Shown: one piece after another, positions 1 through 9,103 of the stretch | Layout of the letters: each line of letters starts with the position of its first letter | Numbering within the stretch: the stretch's first letter is position 1 | Assembly: GCA_964228145.1 (NCBI GenBank) | Contig: CAXQZJ010000071.1 | Span: forward strand, 1-64,000 | Length of the DNA stretch: 64,000 bases | Source of the DNA: Pseudobowmanella sp964228145 | Lineage (GTDB): Bacteria > Pseudomonadota > Gammaproteobacteria > Enterobacterales > Alteromonadaceae | Direction of reading: 5' to 3' | Translations under genes and position numbers: made by a program | The notes under the pieces: model-generated | Databases searched by the model: none | Told to the model about the DNA's origin: nothing | The model's input: only the letters and a program-made list of their open reading frames with translations

Positions 1-1680
1 GTCACAGCCGGTGCTGGGCGTATATCTGAAGTAAGTGCCCGCTTTACCCTTGATGCTATGCCTGGCAAGCAAATGGCCATTGATGCAGACCTCAATGCAG
101 GGTTTATCGATCAAGACGAGGCTCGTGCAAGACGGGAATCCATTACTGCTGAAGCGGACTTCTATGGTTCAATGGACGGTGCTTCGAAGTTTGTCAAAGG
201 GGATGCCATAGCGGGTTTATGGATCATGCTCATCAATATTGTCGGTGGTTTATTTATCGGCATGATTCAGCATGATCTGGCGTTCGGCGAAGCGATCCGA
301 ATTTATACGATTTTAACCATTGGTGACGGCTTGGTTGCACAAATTCCGTCATTGCTGTTGTCCGTTGCCACCGCAATCATTGTCACCCGGGAAAATGATG
401 CCCGTGAGATGGGCACCGAGCTGAAGCGTCAATTGGGTAATCAGCAAGCAATGATCATTACCAGTATTATTTTATTTGTGATGGGCATTGTACCGGGGAT
501 GCCGCATTTGGCCTTTTTGGGTTTTTCTGCTTTGGTCGGTGGTGCCGCATTCTTGCGCTGGAAGCGTGCTCAACAACCCGAAGAGCAAACCACTGAAGGG
601 GCGGAGCTGGTTGAATCGAACGCCCCGGGCACTGAAATGAAAGAACTCAGTTGGGATGATGTCCAGCAGGTAGACGTCATTGGCCTTGAAGTGGGCTACC
701 GATTAATTCCTTTGGTGGACAAATCCCAAGGTGGTGAACTGTTGACCCGAATTAAGGGTGTCAGGAAAAAGTTATCTCAGGAACTCGGCTTCTTAATCCC
801 ACCGGTGCACATTCGCGACAACCTGGATTTGGAACCTAACACTTACACCATTTCGATGATGGGGGTGACCATCGGAGAGGCTGAAATTGCCCATGACTGT
901 GAAATGGCCATCAATCCGGGCCAGGTGTTCGGTAAGCTCAACGGTACGCCAACCAAAGATCCTGCATTCGGATTAGACGCGGTATGGATTAAACCGAATC
1001 AACGTGAACAGGCTCAGTCTCTGGGCTACACAGTAGTCGATGCGGCTACCGTGGTTGCGACCCATCTTATTCAGCTATTGACCAACAATGCATACCAGTT
1101 GCTAGGCCATGAAGAAGTGCAGCAGTTGCTGGACATTCTGGCTAAAAACAATCCTAAGCTGGTCGAGGGACTCGTGCCGGATGTGTTGCCGCTCGCCACG
1201 GTGGTGAAGGTGCTGCAAACCCTGTTGTACGAAAATGTGCCGATCCGAGATATTCGAACCATAGTGCAGACGCTCAGCGAATATGGTCCTAAGAGTCAGG
1301 ATCCTGACGTTCTGGTTGCTGCGGTGCGTATTGCCCTTAAGCGATTGATCGTGCAGGAAATCAGTCAGGGTGCGCCGGAGATACCTGTCATAACTTTGGC
1401 GCCAGAGTTGGAACAAATGTTGCACCAGTCTCTGCAAGCGGGTGGAGACGAGGGCGCCGGCATTGAGCCAGGCTTAGCAGAAAAACTGCAGCAATCGCTA
1501 AACGAAGCCCATCAGCAACAGGAATTAGCTGGTGAACCTTCAGTTTTACTCACATCCGGCATGTTGCGACCAGTGTTGTCGCGGTTTGTTAAGCATGCTA
1601 TCGCAGGTCTTCATGTTCTCAGCTATCAGGAAGTCCCCGATGATAAGCAAATTAAAATTGTCAGTGCGATAGGCAAGTAG
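1..1680 (+). CDS. flhA: Flagellar biosynthesis protein FlhA (5' truncated by window edge)
   Basis: FlhA is an inner-membrane component of the flagellar type III export gate; its cytoplasmic domain docks substrate-chaperone complexes. The frame is open from base 1, giving 559 visible residues of a protein that is usually about 700, so roughly the first 140 residues lie outside the window. The first visible residues, VTAGAGRISEVSARFTLDAM, match the conserved FHIPEP region. They are followed by membrane segments and then the soluble C-terminal domain. The next gene, flhF, starts 11 bases downstream. The family call is firm; the true start is not visible. Confidence 0.96.
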   Translation, partial: VTAGAGRISEVSARFTLDAMPGKQMAIDADLNAGFIDQDEARARRESITAEADFYGSMDGASKFVKGDAIAGLWIMLINIVGGLFIGMIQHDLAFGEAIRIYTILTIGDGLVAQIPSLLLSVATAIIVTRENDAREMGTELKRQLGNQQAMIITSIILFVMGIVPGMPHLAFLGFSALVGGAAFLRWKRAQQPEEQTTEGAELVESNAPGTEMKELSWDDVQQVDVIGLEVGYRLIPLVDKSQGGELLTRIKGVRKKLSQELGFLIPPVHIRDNLDLEPNTYTISMMGVTIGEAEIAHDCEMAINPGQVFGKLNGTPTKDPAFGLDAVWIKPNQREQAQSLGYTVVDAATVVATHLIQLLTNNAYQLLGHEEVQQLLDILAKNNPKLVEGLVPDVLPLATVVKVLQTLLYENVPIRDIRTIVQTLSEYGPKSQDPDVLVAAVRIALKRLIVQEISQGAPEIPVITLAPELEQMLHQSLQAGGDEGAGIEPGLAEKLQQSLNEAHQQQELAGEPSVLLTSGMLRPVLSRFVKHAIAGLHVLSYQEVPDDKQIKIVSAIGK

Positions 1681-1691
1681 GAGTAGATTCA

Positions 1692-2987
1692 GTGAAAATC
1701 AGACGTTTTGTAGGCAAAGATATGCGCGAGGCTTTGAGTAAGGTAAAGGCAGAGCTTGGCGGAGATGCTGTGATCATGTCTAACAAAAAAGTCGATGGTG
1801 GTGTCGAAATTGTGGCAGCCTGTGACAAAGAGCCAGTACCAAAACCAGCACCGCTGAAACCGCAAGCCGCCGCCCCCAAAACAGCCTCGCTCAGTGAAAT
1901 TATCGGAGATAGTGGCCCGGATTCTTTGCGGGAACTACTAGAAAAACAGGTATCTCAGAATGTTACCCCTGCACCTCAGTTCCAGGCGCCGACCAAGCAT
2001 GCGCCTAAAATCACTGCTAACGCGCCTGCTGCCACTGAGAATCTAACAGCTACGCCGACTCAATCCGACAATAACGAAATTGCACTGATCAAAGAAGAAT
2101 TGAGTAGTTTGCGACAAGTGCTGGAGTTTCAGGTCAATGGCTTACTGGATCAGCGTCGTCAACGTGGCCACCCATTGCATAGCTATTTTGAACAACAATT
2201 TACTCAAATGGGTCTGGATAAGTCACTCGCAGAAGAGTTGGTGGGTTATCTCGAAACCCAAATGACCCAAAAAGAAGCTTGGTTATTTTTATTAAAGTTG
2301 CTGTCAAATCGGTTGCATTGCCAGGGGCAAGACCAAATTATGCAAGGCGGCGTGTTCGCTTTTGTCGGTCCTACCGGGACAGGCAAAACCACAACAGTGG
2401 CTAAACTCGCAGCCAAATTCGCTCAGCGCTATGGTGCCGATCAAGTCGGCTTAATTACCATCGATAGTTACCGAATTGCAGCATTTGAACAACTGGCGAC
2501 CTATGCAAAAATCATCGGTTGCTCAGTTAAAAAAGCAGCGAACGCCCAAGAGCTGAGTGATGCATTAACACAATTTCGCTCGCGTAGGCTAATCTTGATC
2601 GATACTGCAGGTTTTGGACAGCGAGATTCACGTTTGATTAACCAATTGGATACGTTAAAGCAAAGTGGCTGTGCTACTATACATAACTATCTGTTGTTGC
2701 AAGCGAGTGCGCAACGAGAGGTCCTTGAAGAAACTTTGGCTCAATATCAGCAAATTTCTTTACAGGGCTGTATTTTCACGAAATTAGATGAGTGTTACTC
2801 TCTGGGACAGGTTATCAGCGCGGCGATTGCGGCGCGACTGCCAGTGAGTTATATCACCGATGGTCAGAGTGTACCGGAAGACATTCATAGTGCAGACGCG
2901 AAGCAATTAGTAGCGAGTGCTGCAAGGTTATTCAAACGTCATGCCCGTCGCCATGCAGAGCCACAGGTGCGTGCAGCGGGTTATTAA
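1692..2987 (+). CDS. flhF: Flagellar biosynthesis SRP-type GTPase FlhF
   Basis: FlhF is an SRP-family GTPase that places the flagellum at the pole in Vibrio, Pseudomonas and Shewanella. The 431-residue protein has the conserved start MKIRRFVGKDMREAL. A low-complexity Pro/Ala linker covers about residues 45-125, and the NG GTPase domain carries P-loop GPTGTGKT at 226-233. The GTG start is supported by a GGAG motif just after the flhA stop. Position between flhA and flhG is the usual order for polar flagella. Confidence 0.96.
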   Translation: MKIRRFVGKDMREALSKVKAELGGDAVIMSNKKVDGGVEIVAACDKEPVPKPAPLKPQAAAPKTASLSEIIGDSGPDSLRELLEKQVSQNVTPAPQFQAPTKHAPKITANAPAATENLTATPTQSDNNEIALIKEELSSLRQVLEFQVNGLLDQRRQRGHPLHSYFEQQFTQMGLDKSLAEELVGYLETQMTQKEAWLFLLKLLSNRLHCQGQDQIMQGGVFAFVGPTGTGKTTTVAKLAAKFAQRYGADQVGLITIDSYRIAAFEQLATYAKIIGCSVKKAANAQELSDALTQFRSRRLILIDTAGFGQRDSRLINQLDTLKQSGCATIHNYLLLQASAQREVLEETLAQYQQISLQGCIFTKLDECYSLGQVISAAIAARLPVSYITDGQSVPEDIHSADAKQLVASAARLFKRHARRHAEPQVRAAGY

Positions 2988-3004
2988 GTATCATCGATAG
3001 CAGT

Positions 3005-3865
3005 ATGATTGAAGATCAAGCGAGTAGTTTACGAAAAATGCAGCAACCACATCTAGTTAAAGTCATTGCTGTGACAGGCGGAAAGGGTGGAGTAGGAAAA
3101 ACCAATATCACCCTGAACACTGCGATTGCGATGGCCAAACAAGGCAAGAAAGTCATGGTGCTCGACGCGGACCTGGGTTTGGCCAACGTAGATGTAATGC
3201 TGGGTTTGCGTGTAGGGAGAAACTTATCCCATGTGTTGTCGGGTGAATGCCTGTTGGAAGATGTGTTGGTGGAAGGCCCATATGGGGTAAAAATAGCGCC
3301 TGCAACCTCCGGCACCCAGTCGATGACGGAATTAAGCCAAATTGAACATGCAGGACTGATTCGCGCTTTCAGCGAGCTTAGCGAAAAAGTGGACGTGCTG
3401 TTGGTAGATACCGCAGCGGGTATTTCCGATATGGTGTTGAGTTTTTCCCGAGCGGCTCAAGATGTGATGGTGGTGGTGTGTGATGAGCCAACCTCTCTTA
3501 CTGATGCCTATGCGTTGATAAAACTGCTGAACCGCGATCACGGCGTTTTTCGATTTAAAATTGTTGCCAATATGGTGAGAAATCTGCGTGAAGGTCAGGA
3601 ATTGTTCGCTAAATTGTCCAAGGTTACAGGCCGGTTCCTTGATGTCGCATTAGAACTTGTGGCTACTGTGCCTCATGATGAAAACATCCGTAACGCGGTG
3701 CGCAAACAAAAAGCGCTGGTTGAAGCATACCCATCCTCACCAGCAGCAGTTGCAATTACACAGTTGGCAGGCAAGGCGTTGTCCTGGCCAATTCCTCAGC
3801 AACCTGGCGGCCATCTGGAGTTCTTTATAGAACAACTGGTCGATCAGCAAGCCAAACAGGCATAG
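3005..3865 (+). CDS. flhG: Flagellar number regulator FlhG/FleN (MinD-like ATPase)
   Basis: A 286-residue MinD/ParA-family ATPase that limits flagellar number as antagonist of FlhF. The deviant Walker A motif GKGGVGKT sits at residues 26-33, followed by the Walker A' segment VLDADLGLANVDVMLGL. The short N-terminal tail (MIEDQASSLRKM) resembles the DQAxxLR motif that in FlhG homologues activates FlhF. It follows flhF by 17 bases and its stop lies 8 bases before the preferred fliA start. Alternative names are fleN and ylxH. Confidence 0.95.
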   Translation: MIEDQASSLRKMQQPHLVKVIAVTGGKGGVGKTNITLNTAIAMAKQGKKVMVLDADLGLANVDVMLGLRVGRNLSHVLSGECLLEDVLVEGPYGVKIAPATSGTQSMTELSQIEHAGLIRAFSELSEKVDVLLVDTAAGISDMVLSFSRAAQDVMVVVCDEPTSLTDAYALIKLLNRDHGVFRFKIVANMVRNLREGQELFAKLSKVTGRFLDVALELVATVPHDENIRNAVRKQKALVEAYPSSPAAVAITQLAGKALSWPIPQQPGGHLEFFIEQLVDQQAKQA

Positions 3866-3873
3866 GGTTGCGC

Positions 3874-4599
3874 GTGAACAGCAAAGCCGCTGCCTATCTG
3901 CAGCATGACGATAAAACCAAGCTGGTTGAGCAGCATGCGCCGCTGGTAAAACGGATTGCCCACCATCTACTGGCAAGGCTTCCGGCCAGTGTACTGGTTG
4001 ATGATTTGATTCAAGCAGGCATGATAGGGCTACTCGAGGCTTCACGAAATTTTGACGGCAGCAAAGGCGCGAGTTTTGAAACCTTTGCCGGTATCCGCAT
4101 ACGCGGTGCCATGTTAGACGAGATTCGCAAAGGTGATTGGACTCCTCGCTCTGTGCACAAAAATAGTCGGGCGATTACCGAAGCAATCAACCAGGTAGAA
4201 AAAATCACCGGCCGGGATGCCCGTGACCTGGAAGTCGCAGAGTTTATGGGGGTTTCTCTGAATGATTATCATCAGATGCTCAACGAAGTAAATGCCGGTC
4301 GGATTATTGGCATTGAGGATCTCGGCGTAACGGAAGACGTACTCGGTGGTGACAGCGACAAAAGCCACGACGAACCTTTTGATGATTTTGCCCAAGGTAC
4401 GTTTCAAAAAGCCCTAGCTCATGCTATTACTACATTGCCAGAACGAGAAGCGATTGTGCTGTCTCTCTACTATGATGAAGAACTAAATTTACGTGAGATC
4501 GGTGAAGTCTTGGAAGTCAGTGAATCCAGAGTAAGCCAGATCCACAGTCAGGCGATGCATAGGCTTAAGTCGCGAATGCAAAGCTGGCGAACCGATTAA
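3874..4599 (+). CDS. fliA: RNA polymerase sigma factor FliA (sigma28)
   Basis: Flagellar sigma28, which transcribes late flagellin and chemotaxis genes. Region 2 is seen in LPASVLVDDLIQAGMIGLLE, and the region 4 helix-turn-helix in LREIGEVLEVSESRVSQIHS near the C-terminus. I place the start at GTG 3874 (VNSKAAAY...), which resembles the usual MNS start of the family. A TTG two codons upstream at 3868 is also open but abuts the flhG stop with no room for a ribosome site. With the GTG start the protein is 241 residues, normal for FliA. Confidence 0.95.
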   Translation: MNSKAAAYLQHDDKTKLVEQHAPLVKRIAHHLLARLPASVLVDDLIQAGMIGLLEASRNFDGSKGASFETFAGIRIRGAMLDEIRKGDWTPRSVHKNSRAITEAINQVEKITGRDARDLEVAEFMGVSLNDYHQMLNEVNAGRIIGIEDLGVTEDVLGGDSDKSHDEPFDDFAQGTFQKALAHAITTLPEREAIVLSLYYDEELNLREIGEVLEVSESRVSQIHSQAMHRLKSRMQSWRTD

Positions 4600-4642
4600 T
4601 AACCTTTTACAAGAAAAAAAATTTCCAAACGGGAGGCCGAAT

Positions 4643-5026
4643 TTGGACAAGAACATGAAAATTCTCGTGGTTGACGATTTTTCAACCATGAGACGAATCA
4701 TTAAAAACCTGCTGAAAGACCTTGGTTTTGCCAATGTCCAGGAAGCTGATGATGGCAGTACTGCATTACCTATGCTGCAACAGGGAGATTTCGACTTCGT
4801 AGTAACGGATTGGAACATGCCAGGTATGCAGGGAATTGATTTACTGCGTGCTATTCGTTCTGATGACAAGTTAAAGCACCTACCCGTGTTAATGGTGACC
4901 GCAGAAGCGAAAAAAGAACAGATCGTTGCTGCTGCCCAGGCTGGGGTCAACGGCTACGTGGTTAAACCATTTACAGCCGCCACGCTCAAGGAAAAGCTAG
5001 AGAAAATATTCGAACGCCTGGGTTAA
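4643..5026 (+). CDS. cheY: Chemotaxis response regulator CheY
   Basis: Single-domain receiver of 127 residues that carries the phosphoryl signal from CheA to the flagellar switch. Acidic residues D11/D12, phosphoacceptor D56 (VVTDWNMPG), T86 and K108 are all present, so it should be phosphorylatable. The start is an unusual TTG: a strong GGGAGG at 4631-4636 sits six bases upstream, and the N-terminus MDKNMKILVVDDFSTMRR aligns with known CheY. It is followed by cheZ after 30 bases. Confidence 0.97.
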   Translation: MDKNMKILVVDDFSTMRRIIKNLLKDLGFANVQEADDGSTALPMLQQGDFDFVVTDWNMPGMQGIDLLRAIRSDDKLKHLPVLMVTAEAKKEQIVAAAQAGVNGYVVKPFTAATLKEKLEKIFERLG

Positions 5027-5056
5027 TACCTGGCTTATCCTGAACGGAGGTGCCGA

Positions 5057-5815
5057 ATGGCGACGAATAAGAGTAATCAGATTACGCTCGAAGACGCCCG
5101 TCTTTTAGTGGAGTTGCTCGAAAAAGGTGAGCAGGCGCAGGCCGATGAGATTGTCGAGAGTCTGTCAAGAGATAGCTCAGAAGAGTTATTTGCCGAGGTT
5201 GGAAAGTTAACCCGTCAATTGCATGACTCGTTAAACAGCTTCCAGCTTGATGGCCGGTTAGCTGATTTAACCAAAGAAGAAATTCCTGATGCCCAGTCGC
5301 GGCTCACCTATGTGATTGAGACGACCGAAGAAGCAGCCAACAACACGATGGACGCTGTAGAGCAATGCATGCCAATCGCGGAAAGCATGCAGCAAGGCGT
5401 TCAGGATATTATGCCCGAGTGGAAAAAGTTGATGGCCCGTGAAATTGAATTGGGTCAGTTTAAAAGCTTGTGTCATCAATTAGATAGCTTCCTGGAGAAG
5501 ACCCAAGCCGACACAGACAAACTGACGTCATTATTGACCGAAGTCCTTATGGCTCAGGGCTATCAAGATATCACCGGTCAGGTTATCCGTCGGGTAATAG
5601 AGTTAGTCAAAGAGGTAGAAGACAGCCTTGTTCACTTACTCTCTATGTTCAGTGGCGTTGAAGTCGCTGAAAAATCGACTAAAAAGAATAAAGAGTCTGT
5701 AAATCAACCCGATACAGTGGAAGCAGAAGGACCGATCATTAATCCGGAAGCACGCGATGATGTGGTGACAGGACAAGATGATGTGGATGACCTACTATCT
5801 AGTCTGGGGTTTTAA
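5057..5815 (+). CDS. cheZ: CheY-P phosphatase CheZ
   Basis: CheZ removes the phosphoryl group from CheY-P. The 252-residue protein is mostly helical. It has the conserved segment AQGYQDITGQVIRRVIELV, containing the catalytic Gln region, and a C-terminal CheY-binding tail ending DDVDDLLSSLGF. GGAGG lies seven bases before the ATG. Its place between cheY and cheA is standard for polar-flagellate gammaproteobacteria. Confidence 0.96.
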   Translation: MATNKSNQITLEDARLLVELLEKGEQAQADEIVESLSRDSSEELFAEVGKLTRQLHDSLNSFQLDGRLADLTKEEIPDAQSRLTYVIETTEEAANNTMDAVEQCMPIAESMQQGVQDIMPEWKKLMAREIELGQFKSLCHQLDSFLEKTQADTDKLTSLLTEVLMAQGYQDITGQVIRRVIELVKEVEDSLVHLLSMFSGVEVAEKSTKKNKESVNQPDTVEAEGPIINPEARDDVVTGQDDVDDLLSSLGF

Positions 5816-5827
5816 GAGGAACGGCGA

Positions 5828-7963
5828 ATGGCATTCGAAGTAGACGAGGATATCCTAGAGGATTTTCTGGTTGAAGCCGGCGAAATTCTTGAACAGTTGC
5901 AAGAGCAACTGGTTGAACTGGAAAACAATCCAGAGGACAGTGATCTTCTGAATGCTATTTTTCGGGGTTTCCATACGGTAAAAGGCGGAGCAGGGTTCTT
6001 ATCCCTGACAGCACTGGTTGATATTTGTCATGGTGCAGAAAACGTTTTTGATATTCTCAGAACCGGTCAGCGTAGCGTCACGCCGGAACTCATGGACGTT
6101 ATTTTGCAATCCCTAGACACCGTTAATGAGATGTTTGAGCTGGTTAAAGCCAGACAAGAACCTGAGCCGGCTGATCCTCAGTTAATTGAAACACTTCATC
6201 GCTTGAGTCATCCGGAAAGCCAAGATCCGCCCGCAGCACCTAGTGAGCCGGAACCAGTAAATGAACCCGTAGCGGTTGAACAAGCCCCCGCCACTGATGG
6301 CAGCATTGATGACATAACGGACGATGAATTTGAAAACCTGCTAGATGAATTACATGGTAGTGGCAAAGGACCTGGCACTTCAGGAACTGATTCCAAAGCA
6401 CCTGCCCAATCAGCATCACCAGTAGCCGGTGGTAACGACGACGATATCACCGATGATGAATTCGAGGCATTGCTCGATGAGTTGCATGGCAAAGGCCAAT
6501 TTAAAGCTGAAGACGACGCGAAAGCTTCGCCACCAGCCAGCAGTGATAGCGATGAAATATCAGACGACGAATTCGAAAAGTTATTAGACAGTTTACATGG
6601 TCAAGGGCAAGGACCGGGTAAGGCTCAAACACCGCAGCCGGTAGCGTCAGCGCCTACTCCGGCGCCAACACCTACTCCTACGCCAGCTCCTACACCTGCG
6701 CCGGCACCCGCTCCCACACCGGCGCCAGCGGCGAAAAGTCCGGTTAAGAAGGACGATAAGAAACCCGCTGCGGCACCTGCCGCGGAAACCACGGTCAGGG
6801 TTGACACCAAACGTTTAGATCAAATTATGAACATGGTCGGTGAGCTGGTATTGGTTCGTAACCGGCTGCTGAGCCTTGGCGTCAATATCGCAGATGAGTC
6901 TATGTCAAAGGCGATTGCTAATTTGGATGTGGTGACCGGTGACTTGCAGGGTGCGGTAATGCAAACCCGTATGCAACCGATTAAAAAAGTATTCGGTCGG
7001 TTTCCTCGTGTTGTCAGGGATTTAGCACGCAGCCTGAAAAAAGAAATCACCTTACAGTTAGTTGGTGAAGACACGGATTTAGATAAGAACTTGGTGGAGG
7101 CGTTGGCTGATCCGCTGGTGCATTTGGTACGAAATTCAGTCGACCATGGCATTGAAATGCCTGCCGATCGCGTTGCCGCGGGTAAGTCTAAGACAGGTAC
7201 CGTAAAACTATCCGCTTCTCAGGAAGGGGATCATATTCTGCTTACCATTGAAGATGATGGTAAAGGGATGGATCCAGAAAAGCTCAAAGAAATTGCTATT
7301 TCTAGAGGTGTGCTGGATGCCGACGCTGCTGCACGCATGTCAGATGAAGAGGCTTTTAATCTGATCTTCGCCCCCGGCTTTTCAACCAAAACGGAAATAT
7401 CCGACATATCAGGCCGCGGCGTTGGTATGGACGTGGTGAAAACCAAGATTAATCAGTTAAACGGCTCTGTGCGAATAAAGTCAGAAAAAGGGGTCGGCAC
7501 TCGGCTGGAAATAAAAGTGCCGCTAACCCTGGCAATCTTGCCTACCCTGATGGTGATGTTAGGCAAGCAAACGTTTGCTTTCCCACTCGCTGCGGTCAGC
7601 GAAATCATTAATATGGACATTTCTAAGACCAACACGGTAGATGGCCAGTTAACAATGATAGTGCGCTCTAAAGCGATTCCTTTGTTTTTCCTAGCTGAAT
7701 GGCTGAACCGTCGGCCAATAGGTGAAATAGATAAAACCAAAGGACATGTGGTGGTTGTGCAACTTGGCACCCAACAGGTGGGCTTTTTAGTTGATGCGCT
7801 GATTGGTCAGGAAGAAGTAGTGATTAAACCCCTCGATGCGATGTTGCAGGGTACACCTGGCATGGCCGGGGCCACCATCACCAGCGATGGTGGTATTGCA
7901 TTAATTATCGATATCCCAAGTTTATTAAAACGCTACGCTAAAAAGAGCTTTAATTCAAAATAG
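5828..7963 (+). CDS. cheA: Chemotaxis histidine kinase CheA
   Basis: Chemotaxis kinase of 711 residues. The P1 domain has phosphoacceptor H49 in FRGFHTVKGGAGF. A long linker (about 130-320) holds three copies of an acidic 17-residue repeat and a Pro/Thr/Ala tract, in place of an obvious canonical P2 domain. Then come the dimerisation helices, the kinase domain with N box LVHLVRNSVDHGIE and G boxes EDDGKGMD and GRGVGMDVV, and the CheW-like P5 domain at the end. It should autophosphorylate and pass phosphate to CheY and CheB, which are encoded on either side. Confidence 0.97.
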   Translation: MAFEVDEDILEDFLVEAGEILEQLQEQLVELENNPEDSDLLNAIFRGFHTVKGGAGFLSLTALVDICHGAENVFDILRTGQRSVTPELMDVILQSLDTVNEMFELVKARQEPEPADPQLIETLHRLSHPESQDPPAAPSEPEPVNEPVAVEQAPATDGSIDDITDDEFENLLDELHGSGKGPGTSGTDSKAPAQSASPVAGGNDDDITDDEFEALLDELHGKGQFKAEDDAKASPPASSDSDEISDDEFEKLLDSLHGQGQGPGKAQTPQPVASAPTPAPTPTPTPAPTPAPAPAPTPAPAAKSPVKKDDKKPAAAPAAETTVRVDTKRLDQIMNMVGELVLVRNRLLSLGVNIADESMSKAIANLDVVTGDLQGAVMQTRMQPIKKVFGRFPRVVRDLARSLKKEITLQLVGEDTDLDKNLVEALADPLVHLVRNSVDHGIEMPADRVAAGKSKTGTVKLSASQEGDHILLTIEDDGKGMDPEKLKEIAISRGVLDADAAARMSDEEAFNLIFAPGFSTKTEISDISGRGVGMDVVKTKINQLNGSVRIKSEKGVGTRLEIKVPLTLAILPTLMVMLGKQTFAFPLAAVSEIINMDISKTNTVDGQLTMIVRSKAIPLFFLAEWLNRRPIGEIDKTKGHVVVVQLGTQQVGFLVDALIGQEEVVIKPLDAMLQGTPGMAGATITSDGGIALIIDIPSLLKRYAKKSFNSK
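6308..6601 (+). repeat. Three-copy acidic repeat inside cheA
   Basis: Three in-frame copies of a motif close to DDITDDEFENLLDELHG occur at CheA residues 161-177, 205-221 and 242-258 (bases 6308-6358, 6440-6490 and 6551-6601). They are separated by Gly/Ser/Ala/Pro spacers. A Pro/Thr/Ala-rich stretch follows to about base 6740. The DNA copies have diverged while the protein motif is kept, which suggests selection on the peptide. Confidence 0.9.
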
Positions 7964-7978
7964 GAGTCCGCGTAGACA

Positions 7979-9082
7979 ATGTCGTATCGGGTCGTGGTAG
8001 TTGATGACTCCACATTTTTTCGTCGCCGTGTTAGCGACATTCTAAACAAAGATCCAGAATTAGACGTCGTGGGAACGGCGATTAATGGGAAAGAAGCGAT
8101 CGACAAAGTAATGTCGCTTGATCCCGACGTTGTGACAATGGATATAGAGATGCCATTAATGGATGGCATTACTGCTGTAAGGGAAATAATGGCACGCAAG
8201 CCCGTGCCTATTTTGATGTTTTCCTCACTGACCTATGAAGGGGCAACGGCAACACTGGATGCGATGGATGCCGGGGCGCTGGACTTCCTTCCGAAAAAAT
8301 TTGAAGACATAGCACAAAATAAAACAGAAGCGCAGATGTTGTTATGTCACCGGGTTCGTGCCATTGCTAGGCGCAAACTGTCATTGCGCCCAGGGTTAGC
8401 CAGTCGTCAGTTTAAGCAGCGTCCGGTTGAAAGCGCAGCAACGACTGCGCAATCAGCGACACGGGTTTTTAGTCGTCCACCGTCAAGGGTGCAAACCAGT
8501 GCTAAAGACTATCAGGCATTGGCGATAGGTACGTCGACAGGCGGTCCCGCAGCGCTGCAAAGCCTGTTATCGCGTATTCCCAAAGGCTTTCGATTTCCGA
8601 TTTTTATCGTGCAGCATATGCCGGGAACCTTTACAAAAGCCTTTGCTCAACGGTTAGATGGGATATGTCAGATCCGGGTAAAAGAAGCTCAACATGGTGA
8701 TCCTGTGACACCCGGCGTGGCCTATTTAGCGCCTGGTGGTAAGCAAATGTTGGTTGAAAAGAGGCAAGGGCGCGATGTGATCGTAATTCGTGACGAGCCT
8801 GACGATAATCGGTTCTTATACAAACCAAGCGTGGATGTAACCTTTGAATCCGTAGGTCAATGTTATGGTGGTCAAGTTTTGGCGATGATCCTGACCGGAA
8901 TGGGGGCGGATGGTCGTGAAGGATGCCGTAAACTTAAGGCTTTAGGTGCCAAAATTTGGGCTCAGGATGAGCAGAGCTGCGTGGTATACGGTATGCCAAT
9001 GGCTGTGGCAAATGCAGGGTTAACAGACGAAGTAAACAGTTTGGAAAATCTTGCCAGCCGTCTGCTTACGGAAATGCGTTAA
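7979..9082 (+). CDS. cheB: Protein-glutamate methylesterase CheB
   Basis: CheB demethylates and deamidates chemoreceptors during adaptation. The N-terminal receiver domain has DD near residue 9 and the phosphoacceptor in VVTMDIEMPLMDG. The C-terminal methylesterase domain has the Ser in GTSTGGPAALQ, the His in FIVQHMP and the Asp in GMGADGREG, so the catalytic triad is intact. It is 367 residues long. No cheR lies in the window. Confidence 0.96.
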   Translation: MSYRVVVVDDSTFFRRRVSDILNKDPELDVVGTAINGKEAIDKVMSLDPDVVTMDIEMPLMDGITAVREIMARKPVPILMFSSLTYEGATATLDAMDAGALDFLPKKFEDIAQNKTEAQMLLCHRVRAIARRKLSLRPGLASRQFKQRPVESAATTAQSATRVFSRPPSRVQTSAKDYQALAIGTSTGGPAALQSLLSRIPKGFRFPIFIVQHMPGTFTKAFAQRLDGICQIRVKEAQHGDPVTPGVAYLAPGGKQMLVEKRQGRDVIVIRDEPDDNRFLYKPSVDVTFESVGQCYGGQVLAMILTGMGADGREGCRKLKALGAKIWAQDEQSCVVYGMPMAVANAGLTDEVNSLENLASRLLTEMR

Positions 9083-9103
9083 TTACCCAACTGAGGGGAC
9101 AGT

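Noticed and set aside
6308..6601. Regularly spaced repeats as a possible CRISPR array
   Set aside because: The repeats are in-frame coding units with diverged DNA inside cheA.
6625..6810. Gly/Ala/Val-rich ORF opposite cheA
   Set aside because: It is the antisense shadow of the Pro/Thr/Ala tract in CheA and has no start signal.
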